DNA from: a virus
IMG/VR virus record: IMGVR_UViG_3300030294_000005
Coordinates: 62,001 to 126,000 of that record
Length of the DNA: 64,000 nt
Direction: 5' to 3' (one strand)
The notes under the pieces: generated by a model
What the model saw: only the letters and a program-made list of their open reading frames with translations
What the model was told of the DNA's origin: nothing
Databases searched by the model: none
Position numbers and translations under genes: made by a program
In this document: one piece after another, positions 17,665 through 28,300 of the stretch
Numbering within the stretch: the stretch's first letter is position 1
Layout: each line of letters begins with the position of its first letter

Positions 17665-18588
17665 ATGTTTACATCAAGTAAAGAATATTTAAATTTATGT
17701 TTTGAGAATCAAAACAAACTAGAAAGAGAAGCCAAATTAAATGAATCAGCTATAACTGAAGCAGTGAAAATACGAAATGATGAAGTACAAAGCATATATG
17801 AGCAGCAATCATTAAATAATACAAAGCGTGGTAAGTCAGCTAAGATAAGACAAGAAGTAAAGAAAGCATTATTATTTGAATGTGTATATACTGTTTATAA
17901 AAAGTCATTAGGACTTATAAATAGTGGTAATCATGTAAATGAGTCTATGTGTAAAAGTTTTGTAAATGAATTCATTGATGAAAATGGTGTAGAAGTTTTA
18001 TTATCAAGTTTCAAATCTAAAACATTTATGCTATCTGAGTTTGCTAGGTTGGTTAATAAGTATACAAATATTGTATGTGAAAAATCAAATGTAGAAAATC
18101 CAGATAATTTCTCTATATCTCCAGAAGAGAAAGATAATTTTTATGATGAATTAAATATAGATGATATTGATGATGCTAGTCAGATGATAAAAACAAGAGT
18201 ATCAGCTGCAGTTGATGATTTCTTAAGTGATAATCTTAATTCTAAAGAAGAAATTAAAGATATAATTGCTCAATCACAAACTAAAATATCAGATACTTCG
18301 AATTCAGAATTGAAAGAGTCTTATCAAATTCAAGCAAAAAGAAAAATAACTAGTATAAGAGAAAGAAAAACAAAATCAATATTTGAATCAATGGTATTTA
18401 ATTTAGCAAAAACTTCAATCTTAAATGAAGATATGAAAAAAATATATCTAAAAAATGATAAATTAGATATGGATAAGATTGTAGAAACTGCTAATTTAAT
18501 ATATACTTTTGTAGAGACTCTAAGTACTTGTAATATGATTAATGTAGATGAAGCATATTTAGCTTCAGTACTAGATAGTTTAAAGTAA
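17665..18588 (+). CDS. helical structural protein with candidate processing site
   Basis: 307 residues, almost entirely helical by composition. Near the start it has REAKLNESAITEAVKIRNDE, where KLNES (24-28) fits the (I/L)-x-E-(S/A) processing motif seen in the paralog cluster. A basic segment follows (KRGKSAKIRQEVKKALLFE), then acidic and Ser-rich parts. The last gene of the structural plus block, after GGAGGAATAATT and before the bidirectional terminator at 18594. No named family. Confidence 0.5.
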   Translation: MFTSSKEYLNLCFENQNKLEREAKLNESAITEAVKIRNDEVQSIYEQQSLNNTKRGKSAKIRQEVKKALLFECVYTVYKKSLGLINSGNHVNESMCKSFVNEFIDENGVEVLLSSFKSKTFMLSEFARLVNKYTNIVCEKSNVENPDNFSISPEEKDNFYDELNIDDIDDASQMIKTRVSAAVDDFLSDNLNSKEEIKDIIAQSQTKISDTSNSELKESYQIQAKRKITSIRERKTKSIFESMVFNLAKTSILNEDMKKIYLKNDKLDMDKIVETANLIYTFVETLSTCNMINVDEAYLASVLDSLK

Positions 18589-18593
18589 AATTT

Positions 18594-18632
18594 ATCCCTA
18601 TAGGATTTCTCCTATAGGGATTTTATTTGTTT
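18594..18632 (+). terminator. terminator between convergent genes
   Basis: Perfect 12-base stem ATCCCTATAGGA/TCCTATAGGGAT with a 4-base loop, then TTTATTTGTTTTTT on the plus strand. It separates the structural plus block from the minus block that begins at 18634; on the minus strand an A/T-rich tail also follows. Confidence 0.85.
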
Positions 18633-18633
18633 T

Positions 18634-19059
18634 TTAGTTATTATTTAATATATTTATACCAGTTAGTTGTAATTTTACTTCTTTTATAACTTTTTCACCA
18701 ATAACTTTTGTTACAGCAGCATTTACATCATCATGTAAATTCCATTTACGAGTTACTAATAAGTTTGCAATCTTTTCTGTTATAACCCTCTCTACACATT
18801 TACGTAAGAATTCTGGTTGATCTAATTTATTATCTATAACACTTTTTATTAATTTTTCAAGCATATCTTCAATATCTTTTTTAGTTAACTTTAATTCATT
18901 AGCAAGGTAATTTTGTAAATCCTTATAAGAATCTACTTTAACTCTTAATGATATTACTTTAGAATCATTTTCTATTTTATTATTATTAATTTCTGCTTCA
19001 ATAGTATCAAAAGCTATATCGGAACCTTTAACAATTACAACCTCTGGTTTATTATCCAT
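18634..19059 (-). CDS. hypothetical helical protein
   Basis: 141 residues. N-terminus EVVIVKGSDIAFDTIEAEIN, then two helical pairs with the heptad-like LTKKDIEDMLEKLIKSVIDN and CVERVITEKIANLLVTRKW. Ends in NNN. Preceded by AAGGAGATAAT. No family recognised. Last gene of its unit before the shared terminator. Confidence 0.55.
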   Translation of the reverse strand: MDNKPEVVIVKGSDIAFDTIEAEINNNKIENDSKVISLRVKVDSYKDLQNYLANELKLTKKDIEDMLEKLIKSVIDNKLDQPEFLRKCVERVITEKIANLLVTRKWNLHDDVNAAVTKVIGEKVIKEVKLQLTGINILNNN

Positions 19060-19089
19060 TTTATTATCTCCTTTTAATCAATTAATATT

Positions 19090-19305
19090 TCATTTTCTAT
19101 AAAAATAAAATCCTATAATACTTATAGCTACTGGCATAGATACTGTGAACCATATTAATGCAGCTGTATTACATTTAGTTATAATTAATATTGTATATGG
19201 AACTAAAACAAGTAAAAATCCTCCTAATAAAATAATTCCACCATGCATTAAATATGCCCATACATATTTTAAATAATCTTTTATAATTGTTTTACATTTT
19301 TTCAT
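19090..19305 (-). CDS. small two-TM membrane protein
   Basis: 71 residues: a basic N-terminus (KKCKTIIKDYLKY), then two hydrophobic segments (GGIILLGGFLLVLVPYTILI and LIWFTVSMPVAISIIGFYF) joined by a short TKCNTA loop, ending FYRK. The layout is holin-like, but many phage membrane peptides share it and no lysis cassette is adjacent, so holin is only one possibility. Ribosome site is GAGGAAGG. Confidence 0.5.
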   Translation of the reverse strand: MKKCKTIIKDYLKYVWAYLMHGGIILLGGFLLVLVPYTILIITKCNTAALIWFTVSMPVAISIIGFYFYRK

Positions 19306-19461
19306 ATTAATACCTTCCTCTAGTTATATATTTTGTAGTATAAGAATAAGATATTTGATATATGAATTTTATTAGACTATAATGTTTAAATTAGTATACC
19401 TTTCTGCTATTATAAGTAATTTACCTATAATGTATTATCCTCTATATATTATATTAGGTAT

Positions 19462-19872
19462 TTATAGATAGATAATTACGATATTATCACTTATAGTTGT
19501 TATATTAAATAATAATGCAGTATTATTATCATTTAATAAAAATGCTAATTCATCTCCAACTAATGAATATTTTTGTTTATTATTTTCTATAATTTGATTT
19601 AATATATCCTTATTGTTTAAAAATATATTATAAAAGATTGGATTAAATACAGTATAGTAGTATGTTGCTGTATGTGAAAAAGCACTATTTTTTCTAATAT
19701 TTGTTTTCTTAATCTTAAGCTCTATACTATTATTTGTATTATTATAATTAATTGAAAATAAATCAAAGCTTTCTAATATGCTATTTATAATATTAGTTAT
19801 ATTTTCTGAATTATTATAAAAATTATCATATAGCATAACTCTTACATTTGATATATATTTAAAACTATCCAT
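19462..19872 (-). CDS. hypothetical protein
   Basis: 136 residues, Asn- and Ile-rich (NNSENITNIINSILESFDLF). The second half alternates short strands (SAFSHTATYYYTVFNPIFYN). Its ribosome site GGAGGTAAATAA is formed by the last codons of the resolvase gene, so the two are translationally coupled. No family recognised. Confidence 0.5.
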   Translation of the reverse strand: MDSFKYISNVRVMLYDNFYNNSENITNIINSILESFDLFSINYNNTNNSIELKIKKTNIRKNSAFSHTATYYYTVFNPIFYNIFLNNKDILNQIIENNKQKYSLVGDELAFLLNDNNTALLFNITTISDNIVIIYL

Positions 19873-20574
19873 TTATTTACCTCCATTAAAATATTTTACA
19901 TCTTGGTCTATTTTTTTTGACATTGAATTATACTGATACTTATTATAAAGCATATTTAAAAATCTTAACTTTATTTCAACTCTAGGAAGAATAGAATAAT
20001 ATTTATTAACTATTCCACTAATTACAAGTGTGTCATCTAGCCATACATTATGATTAAACATATCAGAATATTTCTTTCCAATATTATCCCAGTCAGGTTT
20101 AGAAATAGGTCTTTCCAAACCTATTTCTGCTAAAAATTTATCTTCAGCACTGAATGCTGTTGGTGTTTTTTGAAATGTATTATATTCAACTATACATGGT
20201 GTATAGATTAAGTTATTAATCGATACTAAATCACTATCAATTAATCTTTTCATAAATAGATTATCCTCTTTACCAGTTATAGAATAAACATGTACAAACT
20301 GGCCGTTAGTCATTGCTTCATTAACTAGATTATATCTATTGACTAATCTAAATCTAGGTCTCGGAGACCCTTCTACATTTTCATAAAGAATTATATATAG
20401 ATCACTATAGTTTAATTCTTGAACCATACTATTTCTTTTATTAATTATATTTTCGGATTTCTTATCAGTTATATTATATTTGTCATACATATATAACAAT
20501 CTTTCATTAAAATCCTTCGGTATATCTATATAATTTGTATCATATTCAAGTTGTTTTTCTTTTCTGTTTTTCAT
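19873..20574 (-). CDS. rusA: RusA-family Holliday-junction resolvase
   Basis: 233 residues, longer than host RusA (about 120) because of extra N-terminal and central segments. The family core is visible: GSPRPRFRLVNRYN at 69-82 (the RPRFR strand), then KPDWDNIGKKYSDMFN from 159, VWLDDTLVISGIVNKYYS from 177, and PRVEIKLRF. Asp161, Asp163, Asp180/181 and Lys191 take the places of the conserved metal-binding and catalytic residues. RusA enzymes cut four-way DNA junctions; in phages they resolve branched DNA before packaging. Coupled to the next gene by overlap of its stop and ribosome site. Confidence 0.82.
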   Translation of the reverse strand: MKNRKEKQLEYDTNYIDIPKDFNERLLYMYDKYNITDKKSENIINKRNSMVQELNYSDLYIILYENVEGSPRPRFRLVNRYNLVNEAMTNGQFVHVYSITGKEDNLFMKRLIDSDLVSINNLIYTPCIVEYNTFQKTPTAFSAEDKFLAEIGLERPISKPDWDNIGKKYSDMFNHNVWLDDTLVISGIVNKYYSILPRVEIKLRFLNMLYNKYQYNSMSKKIDQDVKYFNGGK

Positions 20575-20635
20575 ATTTTCATATCACCGCCTAATATCAT
20601 AAGTTTTAATTATATGTTCAAGCTGTGGTAATTTG

Positions 20636-22273
20636 TTATTTTCTTAAAACATTATTTACTAGATTACTAAGAGATTGTTTCGTAGATAACCATCTATCGT
20701 ATACTAGTTTATCTTTTAAATTATTCAATATTAGGTCTTTGTATATATCTATAGATCTTTCTATATCTACTTTACTAATATTTATACCACACATATTTGC
20801 TAAATAATCCATTAATGCAGTATTATTTATAATTTTTTGAGCACCAGCTAATATACCATCATCTTTAGATTGTGTAACCATAAATGTATCATATAGATCT
20901 TTTATATCCATACTTATATCTACCTCTGTAGGTAGACCATTTGCTGTCCACTTAGCATTGCTACCTTTAGACATATTCATGCTAGTTATTATTCCCATAT
21001 CAACATTAAAGAAACCTTTATAATATGCTCTTATTAAGAATGGAGATTTATATGAATTTGCATCCATCTGTTGTGGAGCAGTTAAAGCAATACATACTAG
21101 CATAGGAAGGCCTATATTCATAAACCAACTAAAGTTATCAGAATCAGGTGTTCTTAATTTTAAATTTACTCCATATGATTTTGAAAATGATGAATCATTC
21201 CAAATTTCTGGAAATATTAATTTACCACCACTAGCAACTGTTAACAATCCTGATTGTAATCTATTTATCATCATATCTGGAGAGAAAGCTTTAAAATATT
21301 TATCAGTAAAACTACTAAACTCTTTTAAAGTAGCATCATGTGCATCAGCAGTTAAAGCATCAAATTGAACACCAGATACACCACCTAAAAGGAACTGTAA
21401 CTCTCTTGCTGTATCAGATATTTGATTTGTTTGTGTTGCTAACATACTTTGACCAGTAGTATTAGAGAATGACTCTGATACTTGATTCTCTGAGTCTATA
21501 TAGAATGCTAATGATTCTTGAGAACTCATAAAATTTTTAAATGTTGAATTTGTATAGTTTTGCCATTTATAAGTATCTAATGTAGTGCCGTCTAATGTTT
21601 TATCTTGAATATTTAAGAATCTACTCATGGTTTGAGCCATTGGATTTAGAATCTGATAAAATTCTACATAGTTAAAATCAAATGAATAATATCTTCCTTC
21701 TCCATTTATTATTTGATCTACATAGTTTGTATCTTTTTCTTTTATATAACTAATTATATCTTCTTTTTCTGATATTGAAAATGATTTCATAAATTTTGGT
21801 TTTCCTGGAGATATTAATAATAATGGCATATTTGTTATTATTTTCTCAGCATACTTTCTTCCAAAATTACTTCCAGGAACTCTTCTATCAGATGAAGGCA
21901 TAAATTGATATGGAAGTCCATATATCCCTCTTATATTTTTTATAAAATTATCTACATTTTGATCAGCCGAAGCTGTTATAGTTTGCTGTAATTGTTTATA
22001 ATCAACAGGTGCGAAAGCAGCAGCAGTTGCTACATTTGTTACTGGAGGTACACTTGTAGTTACTACTGGAGTCTCTATAGCTTTCATTAAAGGTTTACCA
22101 TTTTCTGATATTACACTCCAACCCATAGTACCTAATTTATTATGTCTTATCCAAATGCCTTTACTTTCTAATACATCTATTATATCTCCGCCTTTAATTA
22201 TTCCAATATTACTACCACCAGCATATTGAGATCTTACCCATATAGTATAACTTCCTATAACTTGATATTTCAT
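20636..22273 (-). CDS. SH3-containing tail hub/baseplate-associated protein
   Basis: 545 residues. Residues 1-65 form a bacterial SH3 module (YTIWVRSQYAGGSNIGIIKG, then DVLESKGIWIRHNKLGTMGW), which normally binds cell-wall peptides. A proline/valine/threonine-rich linker follows (VTTSVPPVTNVATAAAF), then a large domain to the end with VPGSNFGRKYAEKIITNMPL near 130 and FMNIGLPMLVCIALTAPQQM near 370. Located directly downstream of the tape measure gene, as tail-tip proteins often are. The SH3 call is firm; the hub/baseplate role is inferred from order and size. Confidence 0.55.
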   Translation of the reverse strand: MKYQVIGSYTIWVRSQYAGGSNIGIIKGGDIIDVLESKGIWIRHNKLGTMGWSVISENGKPLMKAIETPVVTTSVPPVTNVATAAAFAPVDYKQLQQTITASADQNVDNFIKNIRGIYGLPYQFMPSSDRRVPGSNFGRKYAEKIITNMPLLLISPGKPKFMKSFSISEKEDIISYIKEKDTNYVDQIINGEGRYYSFDFNYVEFYQILNPMAQTMSRFLNIQDKTLDGTTLDTYKWQNYTNSTFKNFMSSQESLAFYIDSENQVSESFSNTTGQSMLATQTNQISDTARELQFLLGGVSGVQFDALTADAHDATLKEFSSFTDKYFKAFSPDMMINRLQSGLLTVASGGKLIFPEIWNDSSFSKSYGVNLKLRTPDSDNFSWFMNIGLPMLVCIALTAPQQMDANSYKSPFLIRAYYKGFFNVDMGIITSMNMSKGSNAKWTANGLPTEVDISMDIKDLYDTFMVTQSKDDGILAGAQKIINNTALMDYLANMCGINISKVDIERSIDIYKDLILNNLKDKLVYDRWLSTKQSLSNLVNNVLRK

Positions 22274-22302
22274 TATGACTACCTCCTTTTTATTAATTAT
22301 AT

Positions 22303-22327
22303 GTTGGAAGGGTTGTACCCTTCCAAC
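22303..22327 (-). promoter_or_regulatory. intercistronic hairpin after the tape measure gene
   Basis: Perfect 10-base stem GTTGGAAGGG/CCCTTCCAAC with a 5-base loop in the 63-base gap between the tape measure gene and the SH3 gene. Its GC-rich arms stand out and no U-run follows on the minus strand, so it is more likely an mRNA-stability or processing hairpin than a terminator. Confidence 0.45.
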
Positions 22328-22336
22328 AATATATTA

Positions 22337-25300
22337 TTATTCTTTAGCTAATTGATCTAATATTTTCAATAATGCTGAATTATCTACAGTATTACTAGAA
22401 TCAACTGAATTAGAAAGCATATCTGATAATTGTTTAGTTCCAGCAGCTGTTGTTGCATTCTGAATAGCTTGAGCTGGTACTTTAACGTTTAACACATTAG
22501 CTAACATTTCAACTATCTTCTGTAAATTATCTGTATTGGATGATATTTTAATTAGTACGTTTATTATGCTTTTAATCAATCCAATAGTTACAGTATTATC
22601 TGATGATGATGTTGATTTAGCAGTTGGTACATCATTATTATATTCTAAGATATTACCAAATCCGCCTTTATTTTTATTATTTATTTTAGTCTGAGATCCA
22701 CCAAATCCACCAGATCTAGTATTCTCTATTTTAGATGGTGCTTTACCAAATCCGCCTTCTGTCATTTTAGTTGTTCTATATTTAAGCATTTCAGTATTAT
22801 CAAGGCCATTACCACCAGAAACATATGCTGGAGCAGTTCCTGATAAGAATATACTAGCTTCTTCTTTACGTCTTGGTAGCAATCCAGGTATAACATTATT
22901 ATTTCCATCATGAGAGAATGAATTAAATCCATCAGTTATAGCAGATTGTGATCTTTGTCCACCAACAATACTAGCATAGAAGTTGGATGATAATAATCCA
23001 TTTACTCCAATATTATATCCAAGAGAGCATAATGAATCAAATTGATTTTGCGTTAATTTTACACCTTTCTTATCTAAATCTGCTTTTAATTTAGTAGCCG
23101 TATCACCTAAATCAGCTTTCAATTGAACAGTAGCTTCATCTTTTGTTACAGATGTTTTACCCATTATAGCTCCATGAGTAGATCCGTAACCTATTGTAGC
23201 AGTACCAGTTACATCCTTGTATAATTTATCTCTAAATCCTTCTTTATCTTTTATAAAATTAACTAGATTATCAGAAGTTAATCCATCTGCTGATGTAGAA
23301 ACTGAGGTTGATGTTGTTCCTGTAGATGAGTCTGTTGTTGTATCTAATCCATAGATACGATTAAAGCCATTAGTCATTATACCTTGAAATCCTGTAAGCA
23401 TATCAAATAAAGATGATGGTGTAGTTGCTGTGCCATCTGTACTACTTGTATCTGATGCTGATGATGACACATCTGGTATAGTTCCATCTAATGCTTTATT
23501 TGCAATAAATGCAGATTCCATACCTTTAAATATTTGGGTATTTGGATATGATTTTGATCTTGCTAAACTTACTGGATCATTTATTTCAATATTATTTCCA
23601 TCAGATCCTGCTCCTACTATAAAATGTCCACCTGTTGTAAATGGAGCTGGTCCTTTACCTGTAAATATTACTGGTTGCTTATTTTGTAATGCTGATAATA
23701 TTGATTTTTGATCAATTGTTTGGTCAAATCCTATTCCATATTTATTTCCTATATTTTTAAAGTAATCCCAACTAGTTCCAGCTTCAACTCTAAATCCATT
23801 ATTAACAGCATATGCTGATGTATCAACTGGTGTAACTTTTTGTTTAGTTAATGAACTAATTACCATTGCTGCTGATGTTGGTCCACATCCAGAAGTACCT
23901 ATAGTTCCTTTTCCATTATATGGATATGATGTATTGCTCCAATCAGAATCACCTTGAGAATAATATACCATTCCATTATTAGTAGAACCACCAAATCCAC
24001 CTTTATTTTTATTATTATTAGATTGTGCTGGTCCATTTCCACCAACTGCAGCATTTCTTTGAGCTATAGATGAATTTGACGATGCTGTTAATGAAGTCGT
24101 TACTGGATTAAAGAAGTTACTAACTCCATTAGTAAAGCTATTCCATCCATTTGATATAGAAGTTCCTACATTATTTACAGTATTACCTACTGTAGTTTTT
24201 ATATTATTTATAGCATTATCCATAGCTTTTCCTAATGTATCTATTCCAGCCGTTAATGATATAGGATTACCATTTGCATCTTTAAATCCTAAAATAGATC
24301 CTAATTTAGTATCAACTGCAGCTAATCCATTACTAAATGCTTTTGAGATATTATCAAATGTGGTTTTTAATGTAGTACTTATATTATTGAACGTATCTAA
24401 TGCAGTTTTTTTCATGCCATCCCAAGCTGCTCCTATATCTTTAGTAAATATACCCCATCCTACACTTAAGCCATCAGTAAGCTTCATTGGGTTTCCTTTT
24501 TCATCTAACATCCCAAGCATTGAACCTAATTTTTTATTAGCATTATCTGCTCCTGTTACTACATCAGATTTCAAGTCTGTAAATGTTTTTGTTATATTTG
24601 TAGATGTTGTTGTCCAAAATTTAGTAGCTTTACCTTCAATATCGGTTATTGCTCCATTAATTACTTTTACTGAATCTTTTGTATTTATTTTTCCTCCTGA
24701 TAATGTATCTAATAATCCTGCGGCTGCCATAGATACTCTATCGGTTGTATTTAAACTAACTCCATCTTTTAGTCCTAAGTCACTTCTAATTTTAGTATCG
24801 TTACCAGCTGCTAGAATTGAATCATCTGCTAACCATTTCTTTGCACCATTAACTTTATTTCCTGCCCATTTAGTTGTCTGATCTGCTTTATATGCTATAA
24901 TATCATTTCCTTTATTAAGCATTTTAGCAGTATCTTTTGTATTAATTTTACCAAAGGACAGACCATTCATTAATCCTGCTGCACCTTCATTAACTCTATT
25001 CATTAATGAAATATTACTTCCATCTTTTATACCTTGATCACTTCTGATTTTAGTATCATTTAAACCAGCCCATGCAGTACTACTTCCCATAGTGTCTCCT
25101 GCATAGTCTTCAAGATTCTTTTTACCTAATACAGTTTTATTATATTGAGTAATATCATAAGATGTACCATTTTTAGTATTGTAATCAGAAACCTGTTTAA
25201 CAGATGCATCTCTCATTCCTTTTATCTTTTGATCTTTATCAAAGACTAAAGCAAATACTGGTAATAATAAATCTACTAATATACTTTCAGGAATTATACC

Positions 25301-28300
25301 GAGTAATAATAACCCATTTATTGCTTTAATTGTTCCAGCTGTTAACTTCATACCAAGTGTTGGTTCTTGTACTATACCTATAATATTTGCAGCATCCATA
25401 AATCCTGATGTAAAATCTGCTATTGCCCAAATAGCATTTATTATACCTGCTGAACCTATTAACCCTGCAACTTTACCACCTATCTTTGCTGCTGATTCTG
25501 TAACATGTTTTTCTAACCATTCTGTTAATGGTTTTGCTAAATCTTTACCAACTACTTTTACACCACCACTAAGACCTTTAAATGTTTCATTAGCGACTAA
25601 TTGTTCCATAAATTGAGTTACTTTTTTACATAATTTATCTATAATCCCTTTTCCAGCATCTTTAGCAAGTGATGAGGCTACATCTTCAGCTCCTGTTTTT
25701 GCAGCATCTGTTGTTACTGTTTTTATTGCTCCTGTTACTGTATTTTTAACAATATCTTCAGCACCTGTCTTTGCTGCATCTGTTGCTGCTGCTCTAGCTT
25801 CTTTTTTAGCTGTCATTCCTGTAACATCTAAAATTTTATTTTCAACACTACTTCCAACTTTTGTGCTTAACTTATCTAATCCTGTTTTTTTATCTATATA
25901 ATCAAATGGCTTTCTTAATAGATCTCCTGCTTTATCTAATACCCCAACTCCAGTTTTCTTAACTACTTTAGTAGCTTTTCCTAATAATGTTTTTGGAGCT
26001 GATCTATCTACTAATTTAGCAACAGTTTTTATACCATTACCACCTTGTATAACATCTCTTGCAGCAGAAGTTGCTACATGAGTTTGTACTGATTCTTCAC
26101 CATTTTGACCAGATAATCCAACTGCTGTTCCTGCTGTTGTTACTAATGCTGGGAATAAATTAAGTAATGCAAATTTTATACCATCAGCTAGAACTGGCAT
26201 TAATTCATCTCTCATCCATGGTCCTACGGTTTTAGTTAAAAATGGTTGAATTGTACCATCCCATAAATCTTTTAAAACAGGTCCTACTACTTTAACTATT
26301 TGAGGAAGGAATGCTACTGCTGCACCTATACCAGCTACCATTTTAATCTTATCTAATATATCATCTAGAAATGAATTCTTTTTATCTTTATCTTTATTAA
26401 ATGGATTTAATTTATCAACAAAGCCTTTAAACATATCTCCAAACTTTGCAAATATACTTTTATTACTATTTTCATCTTTTGCTGCATCTTCTAAAGCAAG
26501 TTTAGTACTAGTATCTCCTCTATCTGCAACTAAATCTTTTCTACCATTTCTGGTAAATTTCATTACATTTCCATGTTCATCTATCTTCTCTACAAGATTC
26601 TTACTATCAGCATTATTTTTAACAAGAGTAGTAAGTCTATCAAGCATTTTCTGAAATATAGTTCTATTATCTGAATCATTTTTATTCATATTGACTAATA
26701 ATGATGGAACTACTTTCATAACAGATTCAACAGCATTTGGAGTATTAACATATTCACCCTTACTTAAAGCTGCTATTTTAGTTTTATCAACTATACCACC
26801 AGTTGCATAAGTTTCTACTTTATTTGGATCTAAACCTTCTGCTTCTGTAGTCTTTTCTTCGTCTTCTTTTCTAACTTCAGGATTGAAATAAGGTTTAAAT
26901 CTATCTTCAGATTTTAAATCATTCTCATTTAATTTATACTCATCTCTAATACCCTTTCTAAATTTATCTAAATATTCTTTAGGAGTTTGTAATGACTTAA
27001 TTTTTCTTATAGTACTTTCTGTTGGTTTAGATGATTTTAATTTTACTAAATCATTTAAAGCTTTTTCTTTTAATTCTTTTGGTAAATTTGAATCATTAAT
27101 TTGTTCAAATCTCTTATTAATCATATCACTTACTGTTTTATTAATTGCATCTTGCTTTTTATTCTCAGGAATTGATTTACTAAAGATTGTTTTTTTTGCA
27201 ATATCTGTAGAGTTTTTAGTATATTCTTCAGTATTCAATTCATTGACATCCATTCCAGCTATTTTCTTAAGTACATCTAAAGTATCTTTAAAATAATTAA
27301 TTATTTCTTTATGATTGGTTTGTTCCATTTCTAGAACTACTGTTTGTTCTGGTGTTACATTAGGATCTTGCTCTTTTGTCCCACCAACTTCTTTCTTAAC
27401 CAGATTCATATACTTTTCTATATCATGTTTATTAGTTAAATCTAAATTCTTAAGTCCTGGAATATTCTTTAATTTCTTTTGTAATTCTGCAGTAGTTTCT
27501 TTACTATTATTAATCATATTATTAGTCGATTTTAATTTATTAGAATTTTGATCAATAAGATTTAATAAATCAAAAGCTTTTGTATTATCTTGATTTTGTA
27601 AATCATTTATCATTTTAGTTACTTCATCAAACTTACCAGCTTTTATTAACTTTTCTGCTTTTGTGGCATCAGCATTATTACTAAATAATTTATATATATC
27701 TGGTTGTTTTTTTCTAAATAATTTAGCTCTATCTGATATAGACATTGTTTTATCGTTCCAAGAACTAGATAAGTCTTTTACTAGACCATGTCTATTTTTT
27801 GTATTATCAAGATTTTTACTATTTTGGATATCTATATATTTCTTTGCTTTATCAGTTTCACCACTCTTATCTATTTGTTTCATAGCACTCATGCTTTTAT
27901 CATATGATAAATATTTAGATATTTCTGAACCCATTGAATTAGTTAAATCAACTTTTTTCTTATGCAAATTTTTATCATTACTATTTAATAAATCTAATGT
28001 ACCAACTAATTCTTTTTTATCATCATCAGACATATCATTTAACATTTCATCAAAATCAGCAAACTTATCTTTCTTTAAGAAAGTATCTACTTTATTAGTT
28101 TTTCTATAATTAACTCTCTCTTCAGCAGACATATAGTCAGCGTTACCAGTTCGTATATGTGACTTTCTTCTACTTTTACCATAGGCTCCTAGCATTGCGA
28201 AAGGTGCACCTATAATTTTCTTTGGTAGAAAAGTTAATGTCTTGAACATGCCACTAAAGAAGCCCTTTAATGGTTTCAGTAATTTATCTTCTACTAATTT